DNA of 64,000 bases, from positions 1 through 64,000 of the forward strand of contig CABUWK010000008.1 in the NCBI GenBank assembly GCA_902495325.1, given 5' to 3'. Made by a program: the position numbers and the translations under genes. This DNA is from an uncultured Acidiphilium sp. (GTDB lineage: Bacteria > Bacillota > Clostridia > Christensenellales > Borkfalkiaceae). This document shows positions 52,233 to 61,319 of this stretch, piece after piece. Below the pieces are notes generated by a model that saw only the letters and a program-made list of their open reading frames with translations, was not told the DNA's origin and searched no databases. The number at the start of each line of letters is the position of its first letter. Position 1 is the first letter of the stretch.

Positions 52233-53335
52233 GAAAGTTTACCGACGCGGAAAAAGCGATCCTCTTTCTCGACGGTTTCCGCGAACTCGAATATAAATAC
52301 AAAAAGGCGTTTCTGGACGAGGTCGGCAAGGACGTTGCCGATATCCTCTCGTCTCCCGGGATCCTTTCCTCGTTTTTCAGAGAGATCGGGAACGAAAAAT
52401 ACGCCGCGACCCTTTCGCTCGCCTGCGGGGAAAGGGGATTTCCCGAAAAACTGATCGCGGCTTCTCTGATGCATGCGGACGACGCCGTGACCCTTCTTTC
52501 GGAAGATTATCCCGAACGGCTTGCGAATATTCCCGCGCCGCCCCTCGTACTTTATTGCAGGGGAAATACGGAACTTCTGCGTTCGGAAAACGCCGTGTCG
52601 ATCGTCGGGTCGAGAAAGATGCTCTCTTCTTACCTTGTCAAAACGAAAGAGGTCGCGGAGGAAGTTTCTTCCGCCGGCGTTACGGTGGTCACGGGCATTG
52701 CGGAAGGCGGCGACCGCGCCGCGATCGACGGAGCTTTGAAAAGCGGAAATCTGATTTCCGTTCTTCCTGGCGGGCTCGATTGCGTGTATCCCGCGTTTCA
52801 CGCGTCTCTGACCGATAAGATCGCGGAAAGCGGGCTTGTCTGCAGCGAATACCGGGCGGGAACGATCCCTCGCAATTACATGTTTCCCGTGCGCAACCGC
52901 ATTATCGCGGGGCTCGGAGACGGCGTTCTCGTAACGGGCGGCGGAGAGAAAAGCGGCGTGAGACACACCGCGGAATTTGCCCTCGATTACGGGCGGGAAG
53001 TGTGGTGTCTGCCGTACGGGCTCGGGGTCTCTTCCGGGAGACTGCCGATCGATCTCGTGAAAAACGGCGCCGGCATTGCGGAGAGCGGGGAAGAGATCCT
53101 CTTTGCGCTCGGGATCGAAGGGGAAAACGGTTCCTCTTCTTCTTTGCCGGAAACGACGGAAGAGGAAGACGCCGTGCTTGCGCTTCTGGCGGAAGGGGAT
53201 TCTTCGCTCGATCGCCTGATAGAATCTTCCGGTATTCCCGTGCAGGATCTTCTGACGATCCTCGGCATGCTGGAACTCAAAGGCTTGTGCGCGAGGGAAG
53301 GAGACGGGTACCGCTGTCTCGCAAAAGGAAAGTAA
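52229..53335 (+). CDS. dprA: DNA processing protein DprA (Smf)
   Basis: The 368-residue protein loads RecA onto incoming single-stranded DNA. It has an N-terminal SAM-like/HhH region, a Rossmann core (SIVGSRKMLSSY...VTVVTGIAEGGDRAAIDGAL...PGGLDCVYP...MFPVRNRIIAGL), and a C-terminal winged-helix domain (about 300-365). The ATG sits in an ATGA overlap with comM. The position before topA is the conserved Bacillota order. Confidence 0.95.
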   Translation: MRKFTDAEKAILFLDGFRELEYKYKKAFLDEVGKDVADILSSPGILSSFFREIGNEKYAATLSLACGERGFPEKLIAASLMHADDAVTLLSEDYPERLANIPAPPLVLYCRGNTELLRSENAVSIVGSRKMLSSYLVKTKEVAEEVSSAGVTVVTGIAEGGDRAAIDGALKSGNLISVLPGGLDCVYPAFHASLTDKIAESGLVCSEYRAGTIPRNYMFPVRNRIIAGLGDGVLVTGGGEKSGVRHTAEFALDYGREVWCLPYGLGVSSGRLPIDLVKNGAGIAESGEEILFALGIEGENGSSSSLPETTEEEDAVLALLAEGDSSLDRLIESSGIPVQDLLTILGMLELKGLCAREGDGYRCLAKGK

Positions 53336-53393
53336 AATCGCCGTTGATCGGCTTATAAGCGGATTTCCGCAATTATTCATATACGGAGGACTT

Positions 53394-55718
53394 ATGCAAC
53401 TTATTATCGTGGAATCGCCTTCCAAAGCGAAGACGATCGAAAAATACCTCGGCGGGAAATATAAGGTGGACGCATCCGGCGGACACGTGCGCGACCTGCC
53501 GGAAAAGAGACTCGGCGTGAACGTGGCGAAAAATTTCGAACCGAATTACGTCGTTTCGGCGGATAAAAAACCGGTTATCAAACGCCTGAAAGAAAAGACC
53601 GCGAAAGCGGATAAAATTTATCTCGCAACCGACCCGGACCGCGAGGGAGAAGCCATCAGCTGGCATTTGCAGGAAGTCCTCGGGCTCGAGGGAAAAGCGC
53701 AGAGAATCGAGTTCAACGAGATCAGCGAACGCGCCGTGAAAGAGGCTCTTAAAAACCCGAGAGAGATCAATATGAACCTCGTTGATTCCCAGCAGGCGAG
53801 AAGAGTGCTCGACCGTCTCGTCGGTTATAAGCTCAGTCCGTTGCTTTGCAAGCGGATCCAGAGCGGGCTTTCCGCCGGGCGCGTGCAGTCGGTCGCGCTC
53901 AGGATCATCGTAGACCGCGAAAGGGAGATCCGGGCGTTCGTCCCGAGCGAATACTGGAATCTTTCCGTCAATCTGAAGGGAAAGGGTACGCAGTTCAAAG
54001 CCATGCTTTCCGAAAGAGACGGCAAAAAGTTCAAACCTGCCAGCGCGGAAGAAGCGGAAAAGGTGCTTTCCGATATCGAAGGGAAAGAGTTCGTCGTGGG
54101 GGACGTGAAACGTTCGATCACGTCAAGCCGCGCGTTGCCTCCGTTCACGACATCCACCATGCAGCAGGACGCTTCGTCCAAACTGAACATTTCCTCGCCG
54201 ATGTGCATGCAGATCGCGCAGCACCTGTACGAAGGCATCGAAACGGCGAACGGACATCTCGCGCTCGTTACTTACATCAGAACGGACTCCGTGAGAATTT
54301 CCGCGGAAGCGCAGGCGGCGGCGCGCAGATTCATCGGCGAAAAATACGGCGCCGATTTCGTGCCGGAAAAGCCGAATTTCTATAAATCGAAGAAAAACGC
54401 GCAGGACGCGCACGAAGCCATCCGCCCGATCGACGTGACGCTCACCCCCGAAAAGGTAAAGCCCCTGCTCGATAAAAATCATTACAATCTGTACAAACTG
54501 ATTTACGAAAGATTTATCGCGTCGCAGATGGCGGACGTGCGGTACGACAGCGTGCAGATTGCCGTAAATGCAGACAAATATACCTTCCGCACGAGCGGGA
54601 AAACGGTTCTTTTCAAAGGCTATACCGCCGTATATGATGATTATCGCCTTCACGAGACGGAAGAGGACACGGAGACGGTAAAGGTGATCCCGAAGGTGGA
54701 AACGGGCGAAACGCTCGCGCTTACGGGGATCGACAAAGAACAGAAATTTACGAAACCGCCCGTGAGATATACCGACGCGAGCCTTGTCCGCGTGATGGAA
54801 GAAAAAGGAATCGGGAGACCTTCGACTTACGCGACGATCATCTCCGTGCTTTCCAAAAGGAAATACACCGTGAAGGACGGCAAGAGCCTTGTGCCCACGG
54901 ACATTGCCTTTGCGATCACCGACATGCTCGTGAAATATTTCGCCGATATCATGGACGTATCGTTTACGGCGAACATGGAAGACAAGCTCGACGGTATCGA
55001 ATCGGGCGGGCAGGACTGGCATAAGATCATCGCCGATTTTTATCCCCCCTTCCTCGAACAGCTCAATTTCGCCTCGACCGACGGCGACGAGCTGACGGAC
55101 ATTCCGTGCGACAAGTGCGGGGCTCCGATGATCCGCAAAAACGGCAGGTACGGGAAGTTTCTTGCCTGTTCGAGATATCCGGAATGTTCCAACATCAAAT
55201 CGGAAAACGAAGAGGTTTCCGACGTCGTGTGCGAAAAGTGCGGCGCGAGAATGGTGGTAAAAAGCGGCAGGTACGGGAAGTTTCTTGCCTGCCCGAATTA
55301 TCCGGAATGCAACAACATCAAACCGCTCGACGAGGAAAAAACGGATGAAAAGTGCGAAAAGTGCGGCGGAGATATGGTGGTAAAGAAAGGGAAATTCGGA
55401 AAATATCTGCAATGCGTTTCCTGCAAGGCGACGAAGAGCCTTGCGGAAAAAGCGGGCGTCTGTCCCCTTTGCGGACACCCGACCCAGAAAATGACTTCCC
55501 GCAGCGGAAAGACTTTCTACGGCTGTTCCGATTATCCGAAGTGCTCGTTCATGAGCTGGGATATGCCCCTTGCCGAACAGTGCCCCAAGTGCGGCAGTTA
55601 CCTCGTGCTCGCCAAGGACGGCAAGACGAAGAAATGCTCTTCGAAAGAGTGCGACTACGTGCTGAAAGCTCCGAAAACGAAAGACGAAAAGAAAGAGAAA
55701 GATGGCGAAAAAAGTTAA
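53394..55718 (+). CDS. topA: DNA topoisomerase I
   Basis: The 774-residue type IA enzyme relaxes negative supercoils. The TOPRIM domain starts IIVESPSKAKTIEKYLG with DPDREGEAISWHL; the catalytic Tyr is in TYIRTDSVRIS (about residue 294). The C-terminus carries five zinc-ribbon-like modules, four with CxxC...C-x(4)-C patterns and one that is partial (CDKCG, CEKCG, CEKCG, CPLCG, CPKCG), more than the usual three or four. CGGAGG precedes the ATG. It overlaps trmFO by 17 bp. Confidence 0.97.
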   Translation: MQLIIVESPSKAKTIEKYLGGKYKVDASGGHVRDLPEKRLGVNVAKNFEPNYVVSADKKPVIKRLKEKTAKADKIYLATDPDREGEAISWHLQEVLGLEGKAQRIEFNEISERAVKEALKNPREINMNLVDSQQARRVLDRLVGYKLSPLLCKRIQSGLSAGRVQSVALRIIVDREREIRAFVPSEYWNLSVNLKGKGTQFKAMLSERDGKKFKPASAEEAEKVLSDIEGKEFVVGDVKRSITSSRALPPFTTSTMQQDASSKLNISSPMCMQIAQHLYEGIETANGHLALVTYIRTDSVRISAEAQAAARRFIGEKYGADFVPEKPNFYKSKKNAQDAHEAIRPIDVTLTPEKVKPLLDKNHYNLYKLIYERFIASQMADVRYDSVQIAVNADKYTFRTSGKTVLFKGYTAVYDDYRLHETEEDTETVKVIPKVETGETLALTGIDKEQKFTKPPVRYTDASLVRVMEEKGIGRPSTYATIISVLSKRKYTVKDGKSLVPTDIAFAITDMLVKYFADIMDVSFTANMEDKLDGIESGGQDWHKIIADFYPPFLEQLNFASTDGDELTDIPCDKCGAPMIRKNGRYGKFLACSRYPECSNIKSENEEVSDVVCEKCGARMVVKSGRYGKFLACPNYPECNNIKPLDEEKTDEKCEKCGGDMVVKKGKFGKYLQCVSCKATKSLAEKAGVCPLCGHPTQKMTSRSGKTFYGCSDYPKCSFMSWDMPLAEQCPKCGSYLVLAKDGKTKKCSSKECDYVLKAPKTKDEKKEKDGEKS

Positions 55719-57009
55719 AGTGATCGGCGGCGGGCTCGCGGGGAGCGAGGCGGCGTATTATCTTGCCCGCCGCGGGTACGACGTGACGCTCGTCGATATC
55801 AAACCGAAGGCGTTCACCCCCGCCCATAAAAACGAAAATTATGCCGAACTCGTGTGTTCCAATTCCTTAAAGAGCGACGACGTTTACGGGAATGCCTGCG
55901 GGCTTCTGAAAGAGGAGATGAGGATCCTCGGTTCGATGGTCATCGCCGTGGCGGACGAAACGCGGGTGCCCGCGGGCAATGCGCTCGCCGTGGACCGCGA
56001 CCGCTTTGCGGAAAAGATCACGGAGAAATTAAGATCGATGCCGAACATTTCGTTTGCGTGTGAAAATGTGTTGGTAATCGACTTATCCGAGGACGTTATC
56101 GTGGCAACGGGTCCGCTTACCACGCCGGAACTCTGCGAGAATATCCGCGAGCTCACGGGTACCGCCTGCTATTTTTTCGACGCCGCCGCACCCATCGTGG
56201 CGGGCGATTCGGTGGATATGTCGCAGGCGTTTGTTTCCGACCGTTGGGGAGAAACGGGCAAGGGCGACTATGTGAACTGCCCGATCGATAAAGAGGGGTA
56301 TCTCGAATTTTACCGCGAGCTTACGACCGCAAAGCGGGCGGAGTTGCACGATTTCGAAAGCGCGAAGGTGTTCGAAGGGTGTATGCCCGTGGAGGTGATG
56401 GCGGCACGCGGGGAAGATACCCTGCGGTTCGGTCCCCTGAAACCGGCGGGGCTGACAGATCCGAAAACGGGGCGCTGGCCCTATGCCTGCCTGCAGCTCA
56501 GAAAAGAGGACGAGCACGGCGGAATGTATAATCTTGTAGGGTTTCAGACCAACCTTCTGTTTCCCGAGCAGAAAAGGGTGTTTTCCCTGTTTCCCGCATT
56601 GAAAAACGCGGAGTTTCTCCGCTACGGCGTGATGCACAGAAATACCTATCTCAATTCGCCGGAATGTTTAAACGAGGATTTTTCGCTGAAAAATCACCCG
56701 AACGTGTTTTTTGCCGGGCAGATCACCGGCGTGGAAGGTTATGTGGAAAGCACGGCGAGCGGGCTTTGGGCGGCGATCAATCTCGACCGGAAACTGAGCG
56801 GGAAAGAGTCGCTCCCCGCGGATAACGAAACGGTGATCGGCGCGCTTGCGAAATACGTTGCGACGAAAAATGCCGATTTTCAGCCCATGAACGCCAATTA
56901 CGGCGTGTTAAAGCCCCTTTTGCTTTCGCCGAAAAAGAAGGCGGACAAGAAGAAGGAAATGAGCGAAAGGGCACTTGAAAAAATAAAGGAGATCAGAAAA
57001 ACGATATGA
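55702..57009 (+). CDS. trmFO: Folate-dependent tRNA(uracil-54 C5)-methyltransferase TrmFO
   Basis: The 435-residue FAD enzyme makes ribothymidine at U54 of tRNA using methylenetetrahydrofolate. It has the N-terminal dinucleotide motif VIGGGLAGSEAAYYLARRG, then the family stretches AELVCSNSLKSDD and LRYGVMHRNTYLNSP. It overlaps topA at its start, and its ATGA end is shared with hslV. In Bacillus xerC/codV lies between trmFO and hslV; here it is absent. Confidence 0.97.
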   Translation: MAKKVKVIGGGLAGSEAAYYLARRGYDVTLVDIKPKAFTPAHKNENYAELVCSNSLKSDDVYGNACGLLKEEMRILGSMVIAVADETRVPAGNALAVDRDRFAEKITEKLRSMPNISFACENVLVIDLSEDVIVATGPLTTPELCENIRELTGTACYFFDAAAPIVAGDSVDMSQAFVSDRWGETGKGDYVNCPIDKEGYLEFYRELTTAKRAELHDFESAKVFEGCMPVEVMAARGEDTLRFGPLKPAGLTDPKTGRWPYACLQLRKEDEHGGMYNLVGFQTNLLFPEQKRVFSLFPALKNAEFLRYGVMHRNTYLNSPECLNEDFSLKNHPNVFFAGQITGVEGYVESTASGLWAAINLDRKLSGKESLPADNETVIGALAKYVATKNADFQPMNANYGVLKPLLLSPKKKADKKKEMSERALEKIKEIRKTI

Positions 57010-57545
57010 ATTCTCAGTTCAAAGGAACGACGATCTGCGCCGTGAGAAAGAACGGCGAAACGGCGATCGCGGGGGACGGGCAGGTCACTCTCGGCGAATC
57101 GGTCGTGTTCAAAAACAATGCCGTTAAGGTAAGAAGAATCTACAACGGAAAAGTGGTGATCGGCTTTGCCGGCACCGTATCGGACGCGTTTTCTCTCTGC
57201 GAGAGATTCGAAGCCATGCTGAATAAATTTGCGGGAAATCTCGAGAGAAGCGCGGTGGAACTCGCCGAGCAGTGGAGAAGAGATCAGGCGGGCAGAAAAC
57301 TCGAAGCTATGATGATCTGCGCCGATAAGGAATCCCTTCTGATCGTTTCGGGAACGGGCGAGGTGATCGAGCCGGACGACGGCGTGTGCGCGATCGGAAG
57401 CGGCGGCAATTACGCCCTTGCGGCGGCGCGGGCACTGGCGGACGAAACGAATTATTCCGCAGAGGAGATCGCGGTGAAAGCCCTTAAGATCGCAAGCAGG
57501 ATCTGCATTTTCACCAACGATCACATCACGTGCGAAAAAGTGTAA
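57006..57545 (+). CDS. hslV: HslV (ClpQ) peptidase subunit
   Basis: The 179-residue N-terminal-nucleophile peptidase forms a dodecamer inside the HslUV protease. The mature N-terminus is Thr8 in the sequence FKG-TTICAVRKNG, so a seven-residue propeptide is removed; Bacillus CodW uses Ser instead. GDGQVTLGESVVFKNNAVKVRRI follows. It overlaps trmFO by ATGA and is followed by hslU. Confidence 0.96.
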   Translation: MNSQFKGTTICAVRKNGETAIAGDGQVTLGESVVFKNNAVKVRRIYNGKVVIGFAGTVSDAFSLCERFEAMLNKFAGNLERSAVELAEQWRRDQAGRKLEAMMICADKESLLIVSGTGEVIEPDDGVCAIGSGGNYALAAARALADETNYSAEEIAVKALKIASRICIFTNDHITCEKV

Positions 57546-57566
57546 GACAAGGAGGCAATGAAATCT

Positions 57567-58877
57567 ATGGATCTGACACCGAGAGAGATCGTAAAGGAAC
57601 TCGATAAATATATCATCGGACAGGATAAGGCAAAACGTTCGGTGGCGGTGGCGCTGCGCAACCGCTATCGCAGAAGCAAGCTTTCGCCCGAACTCCGCGA
57701 GGAGATCACCCCGAAGAACATCATTATGAAAGGACCCACGGGCGTGGGAAAAACGGAGATCGCGAGAAGGCTTGCGAAATTGGTGAAAGCCCCCTTTATC
57801 AAGGTGGAGGCGACGAAATATACGGAAGTCGGTTACGTCGGAAGAGACGTGGAATCGATGATCCGCGATCTCGTGGAAGCGAGCGTCCGCATGGTCCGGG
57901 AAGAACAGTTCGCAACCGTTTCCGCGCGTGCGACCGCAACGGCGGAAAAACAGGTGCTCGACGTGCTGAAAACGGCATTGAAAAGCGGAAAGGGCGAAAC
58001 GCCGACCGAGCTTTGGGAAAAGACGCTGCAGGACGATTTCCGCGCCGGCAAGTATGACAATTCCAATATCGAGATCGACGTGGTCGACGAACCGAAACCG
58101 ATGGAACTGATGCCCGGCATGAACACGGAGATCTCCCTCGGTTCCATTTTCGGCGACTTCATGCCGAAAAAACACAAAAAGCGCAAGCTTACGGTAAAAG
58201 AGGCGATGAAACTCATTGTTGCCGAAGAGAGCGAAAAACTCATCGATAAAGACGCCGTTACGACGGAAGCGGTGCGCCGCGCCGAAGAAGAGGGCATCAT
58301 CTTTATCGACGAGATCGACAAGATCGCCAATCGCGCCAAACAGGGCGGACAGGACGTTTCCCGCGAGGGGGTGCAGAGAGATATTCTCCCCATCGTGGAA
58401 GGGTGCAGCGTGAACACGAAATACGGGATCGTAAAAACGGATTATATCCTCTTTATCGCCGCTGGGGCTTTCCACGTTTCCGCGGTGGAAGATCTCATCC
58501 CGGAACTTCAGGGCAGATTTCCCATCAAAGTGGAGCTCGACAGCCTGACGAAGGAAGATTTCGTGAATATCCTCACCATGCCAGAAAACGCCATCACGAT
58601 GCAGTATGCCAATCTTCTTCGCGTGGATAACATCGATCTCGTGTTTACGAAGGAAGCGATCGGAAAGATCGCCGAACTTTCGGCGGAGATCAACGCGACG
58701 AGCGAAGACATCGGCGCGAGAAGACTTCACACCGTGATGGAAAATCTCCTGGAAGACATTTCTTTTAACGCGGGCGGAGATATCCCTCTTACGACCGTTA
58801 CCGTGGACGAAAAATACGTCGAAGATCACCTTTCCGGCATGGTTGCCGACAGAAGCGTGAAAAAATATATTCTTTAA
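57567..58877 (+). CDS. hslU: HslU (ClpY) unfoldase
   Basis: The 436-residue AAA+ ATPase unfolds substrates and feeds them to HslV. Motifs are GPTGVGKTEIARRLAKL (Walker A), DEIDKIA (Walker B), and IGARRLHTVMENLLEDISF (sensor 2, C-terminal part). The ATG at 57567 is chosen because GGAGG (57551-57555) is about 11 bases away; the ATG at 57558 is only two bases from it and is less likely. codY, the usual next gene in Bacillus, is replaced by hisS. Confidence 0.95.
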   Translation: MDLTPREIVKELDKYIIGQDKAKRSVAVALRNRYRRSKLSPELREEITPKNIIMKGPTGVGKTEIARRLAKLVKAPFIKVEATKYTEVGYVGRDVESMIRDLVEASVRMVREEQFATVSARATATAEKQVLDVLKTALKSGKGETPTELWEKTLQDDFRAGKYDNSNIEIDVVDEPKPMELMPGMNTEISLGSIFGDFMPKKHKKRKLTVKEAMKLIVAEESEKLIDKDAVTTEAVRRAEEEGIIFIDEIDKIANRAKQGGQDVSREGVQRDILPIVEGCSVNTKYGIVKTDYILFIAAGAFHVSAVEDLIPELQGRFPIKVELDSLTKEDFVNILTMPENAITMQYANLLRVDNIDLVFTKEAIGKIAELSAEINATSEDIGARRLHTVMENLLEDISFNAGGDIPLTTVTVDEKYVEDHLSGMVADRSVKKYIL

Positions 58878-58890
58878 GGATCTGAACATT

Positions 58891-60147
58891 ATGATAAACA
58901 TTCCCAAAGGAACCAAAGACGTTCTGCCCGACGAGAGTTATCGCTGGCACTACGTGGAAAAGATCGCGCGCGACACCGCCGACTTATATTGCCTGAACGA
59001 GATCAGAACGCCGACTTTCGAACACACCGAGCTTTTCCTGCGCGGGGTGGGCGAAACGACGGACGTTGTGAACAAGGAGATGTACACTTTCCTTGACAAA
59101 GGGGAGAGAAGCATCACCTTAAAGCCGGAAGGTACGGCGGGCGTTGCGAGAAGTTATATCGAAAACGGTCTGCACAATTCGGCGATGCCGCTGAAAATGT
59201 ATTACATCACACCCGTTTTCCGCTACGAAAATCCTCAGAAAGGAAGACTGCGCGAACATCACCAGTTCGGTGTGGAGATCTACGGCGGGAAAGGAGCGGA
59301 CACGGATGCGGAAGTGATTTCGCTTGCCTATTCGCTGCTGACAAAGCTGGGGCTTTCCGTCGAGCTGAACCTGAATTCCATGGGGTGTCCGACCTGCCGC
59401 GGCGAGTATAACAAGGCTCTTAAAGCCTATTTTGCGGATAAAAAGGATAAACTTTGCCCGACCTGCCGCGTTCGTTACGAGAAGAATCCGCTCAGAATTC
59501 TCGACTGCAAGGAAGAGGGTTGTAAGGCGATGTGTAAAGATGCGCCGAAAATTACGGACTATCTCTGCGACGACTGCAAAGCTCATTTCGAAAAACTGAA
59601 AGAGCTTCTCGGGGCGATCGGGATCTCCTATAAAGTGAACCCGTATATCGTGAGAGGGCTCGATTATTATACGAGAACGGTTTTCGAATTCGTTACCACG
59701 GCGCTCGGTTCGCAGGGAACCGTCTGCGGCGGCGGGCGTTACGATAACCTGATCTCCTCCCTCGGCGGACAGCCGACTTCGGGCGTGGGATTCGGCATGG
59801 GGCTGGAACGCGTGCTGATGCTGATGGACGAATCAGGCGTGAAGATCCCGAAATCGGATCCCGTGACCCTTTACGTTGCGGCGATGGGCGAAGAGGCATA
59901 CGTGAAAGGCTTCGCTCTCGTGATCGCCCTTCGCTTAAAAGGCGTGAAAGCGGAGATCGACCATGCGGGAAGGGGCGTGAAAGCGCAGTTCAAATACGCC
60001 GATAAGATCGGTGCGGAATACGTGGTCGCTCTCGGCGAAAACGAACTATCTTCCGGGAAATGTACCTTGAAGAATATGGCTACGGGAGAGGGGAAAGAAG
60101 TCGGGATCGATTCCCTTCTGGACTGCTTTCCCGGGATCGGCGGATAA
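58891..60147 (+). CDS. hisS: Histidyl-tRNA synthetase
   Basis: The 418-residue class II synthetase charges tRNA-His. Motif 2 lies in YITPVFRYENPQKGRLREHHQFGVE (about 109-133), the HisA signature in RGLDYYTRTVFEF (about 254-266), and motif 3 in GFGMGLERVL. A Cys-rich insertion (GCPTCRGEY...LCPTCRVRY...YLCDDCKAHF) is normal for this subgroup and probably binds zinc. AAGGAT lies upstream. It takes the codY position after hslU. Confidence 0.96.
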   Translation: MINIPKGTKDVLPDESYRWHYVEKIARDTADLYCLNEIRTPTFEHTELFLRGVGETTDVVNKEMYTFLDKGERSITLKPEGTAGVARSYIENGLHNSAMPLKMYYITPVFRYENPQKGRLREHHQFGVEIYGGKGADTDAEVISLAYSLLTKLGLSVELNLNSMGCPTCRGEYNKALKAYFADKKDKLCPTCRVRYEKNPLRILDCKEEGCKAMCKDAPKITDYLCDDCKAHFEKLKELLGAIGISYKVNPYIVRGLDYYTRTVFEFVTTALGSQGTVCGGGRYDNLISSLGGQPTSGVGFGMGLERVLMLMDESGVKIPKSDPVTLYVAAMGEEAYVKGFALVIALRLKGVKAEIDHAGRGVKAQFKYADKIGAEYVVALGENELSSGKCTLKNMATGEGKEVGIDSLLDCFPGIGG

Positions 60148-60255
60148 AAAGCGGAAAAGTTGCGCATAATAAGTTCGACGGACGATACCGCCGGTCGTTT
60201 TACGGCGGATGACGGAATAAGTCCGTCGCGCCGACAAACAAAGGAGAATTTTGAA

Positions 60256-60582
60256 ATGGAAAACATCAAAAACGTGTTCGACGACGAATTCGAAAAAGAA
60301 GTGATCGAAAGCGAATTGCCCGTTCTCGTCGATTTCTGGGCGAGCTGGTGCGCACCCTGCCGCATGCAGGGCGAAGTTCTGAAAGAGATCGCTCCCGATC
60401 TTGCGGGAAAGGTGAAGATCGTGAAGGTGAATGTGGACGAAAGCGAAAAGACGGCGATCCGTTACGGGATCTCCGCCATCCCGACATTATTGCTTTTCAA
60501 AAACGGCGAAGTCGCGGAGAAAAGCGTCGGGCTTTCTTCCCGGGCGGAACTTTCGGAAATGCTTCTTAAGTACATCGGCTGA
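60256..60582 (+). CDS. trxA: Thioredoxin
   Basis: The 108-residue protein has the active site WCAPC (Cys32, Cys35) in VDFWASWCAPCRMQ, and the cis-proline ISAIPTLLLFKNGE. It reduces cytosolic disulfides. AAGGAG precedes the ATG at 60256. A terminator follows after about 80 bp. Confidence 0.95.
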   Translation: MENIKNVFDDEFEKEVIESELPVLVDFWASWCAPCRMQGEVLKEIAPDLAGKVKIVKVNVDESEKTAIRYGISAIPTLLLFKNGEVAEKSVGLSSRAELSEMLLKYIG

Positions 60583-60664
60583 AGTTTTGCCTCGTTAGCC
60601 GAGAGGGATAGTTTCCCGAATGGCAAAATGCAGCGATAATCGGATTATAGCTTTGTTTTTAATG

Positions 60665-60696
60665 AAAAGTCACGGTTTTCCCCGTGGCTTTTTTCT
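60665..60696 (+). terminator. Terminator after trxA
   Basis: Stem AGTCACGG-TTTTCC-CCGTGGCT (one G-T pair) followed by TTTTTTCTTTTTT. Confidence 0.85.
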
Positions 60697-60739
60697 TTTT
60701 TACGGGGGATTTTTTTACGGCGATCCGGGGGTAAAATGC

Positions 60740-60768
60740 TTGACAATGGTACGATTTCGTACTAAAAT
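60740..60768 (+). promoter_or_regulatory. marR promoter with palindromic operator in the spacer
   Basis: -35 TTGACA (60740-60745), 17-bp spacer, -10 TAAAAT (60763-60768). The spacer contains the perfect palindrome GTACGA-TT-TCGTAC (60749-60762), ending directly at the -10. This is the expected place for autorepression by the MarR protein encoded just downstream. Confidence 0.8.
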
Positions 60769-60819
60769 AAGCGGGTACGCCTGATAGCGTTTTCGGAAAA
60801 TTCGGGAAAGGAGAGTTTT

Positions 60820-61257
60820 ATGGCGGAATCATACGAAGAAAAGATCAACGGGATCAATTGTTTCTGCAACGAGATAGACGCGCAATATCATCGGGCTTCT
60901 TTGAAAATGGGAATCACGGACAGCGTGTCCGTTGTTTTGTATATGCTACGCGATCGGGGCGGAGAATGCACGCTCGGCGAGATCTGTAAAAATTTCGGGA
61001 TCAGCAAACAGACGGTCAATTCCGCCGTGCGCGGATTGGAAGCCGACGGATCGGTTCGCCTTGTGCCGATAGACGGGAAGTCGAAAAAGGTCGTCCTGAC
61101 GGAAAAGGGGGAGGAGTTTGCCGCAAAAACGGTGGACAGATTGTTTTTGGCAGAACGTGCGGCTTTTGAATCATGGGAAGAAGCCGAGATCGACGAGTAT
61201 ATGCGGCTGATCGGAAAACATCTTGCGTGCCTGAAAAGGGAGATCGACAGGCTTTGA
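60820..61257 (+). CDS. MarR-family transcriptional regulator
   Basis: The 145-residue winged-helix protein has the recognition region LGEICKNFGISKQTVNSAVRGLEADGSVRLVPIDGKSKKVVLTEKG (about 52-97) flanked by dimerisation helices. Two cysteines near the N-terminus (CFCNE) could be redox-sensitive, but that is a guess. The start has GGAGAG upstream. It probably represses itself and the MATE transporter next to it. Confidence 0.92.
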   Translation: MAESYEEKINGINCFCNEIDAQYHRASLKMGITDSVSVVLYMLRDRGGECTLGEICKNFGISKQTVNSAVRGLEADGSVRLVPIDGKSKKVVLTEKGEEFAAKTVDRLFLAERAAFESWEEAEIDEYMRLIGKHLACLKREIDRL

Positions 61258-61281
61258 CTATATCCGGCGAAGGCTGATTTT

Positions 61282-61311
61282 TTGTTTGGTTGAGTATTAA
61301 AAGAGTATATT
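61282..61311 (+). promoter_or_regulatory. Candidate promoter of the MATE gene
   Basis: -35 TTGTTT (61282-61287), 18-bp spacer, -10 TATATT (61306-61311), only eight bases before the ATG at 61320. If used, the mRNA would be practically leaderless, fitting the lack of a ribosome site. Confidence 0.4.
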
Positions 61312-61319
61312 AATAGATT

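Noticed and set aside
46738..53366. Shared string TTGATCGGCTTATA before the RlmL-type gene (46738) and before topA (53344)
   Set aside because: Only about 14 identical bases in two places with no clear promoter or structural role; it could be chance.
56898..58916. A 672-codon open frame antisense to hslV-hslU
   Set aside because: Same codon-bias shadow; both sense genes are unambiguous and overlap it completely.
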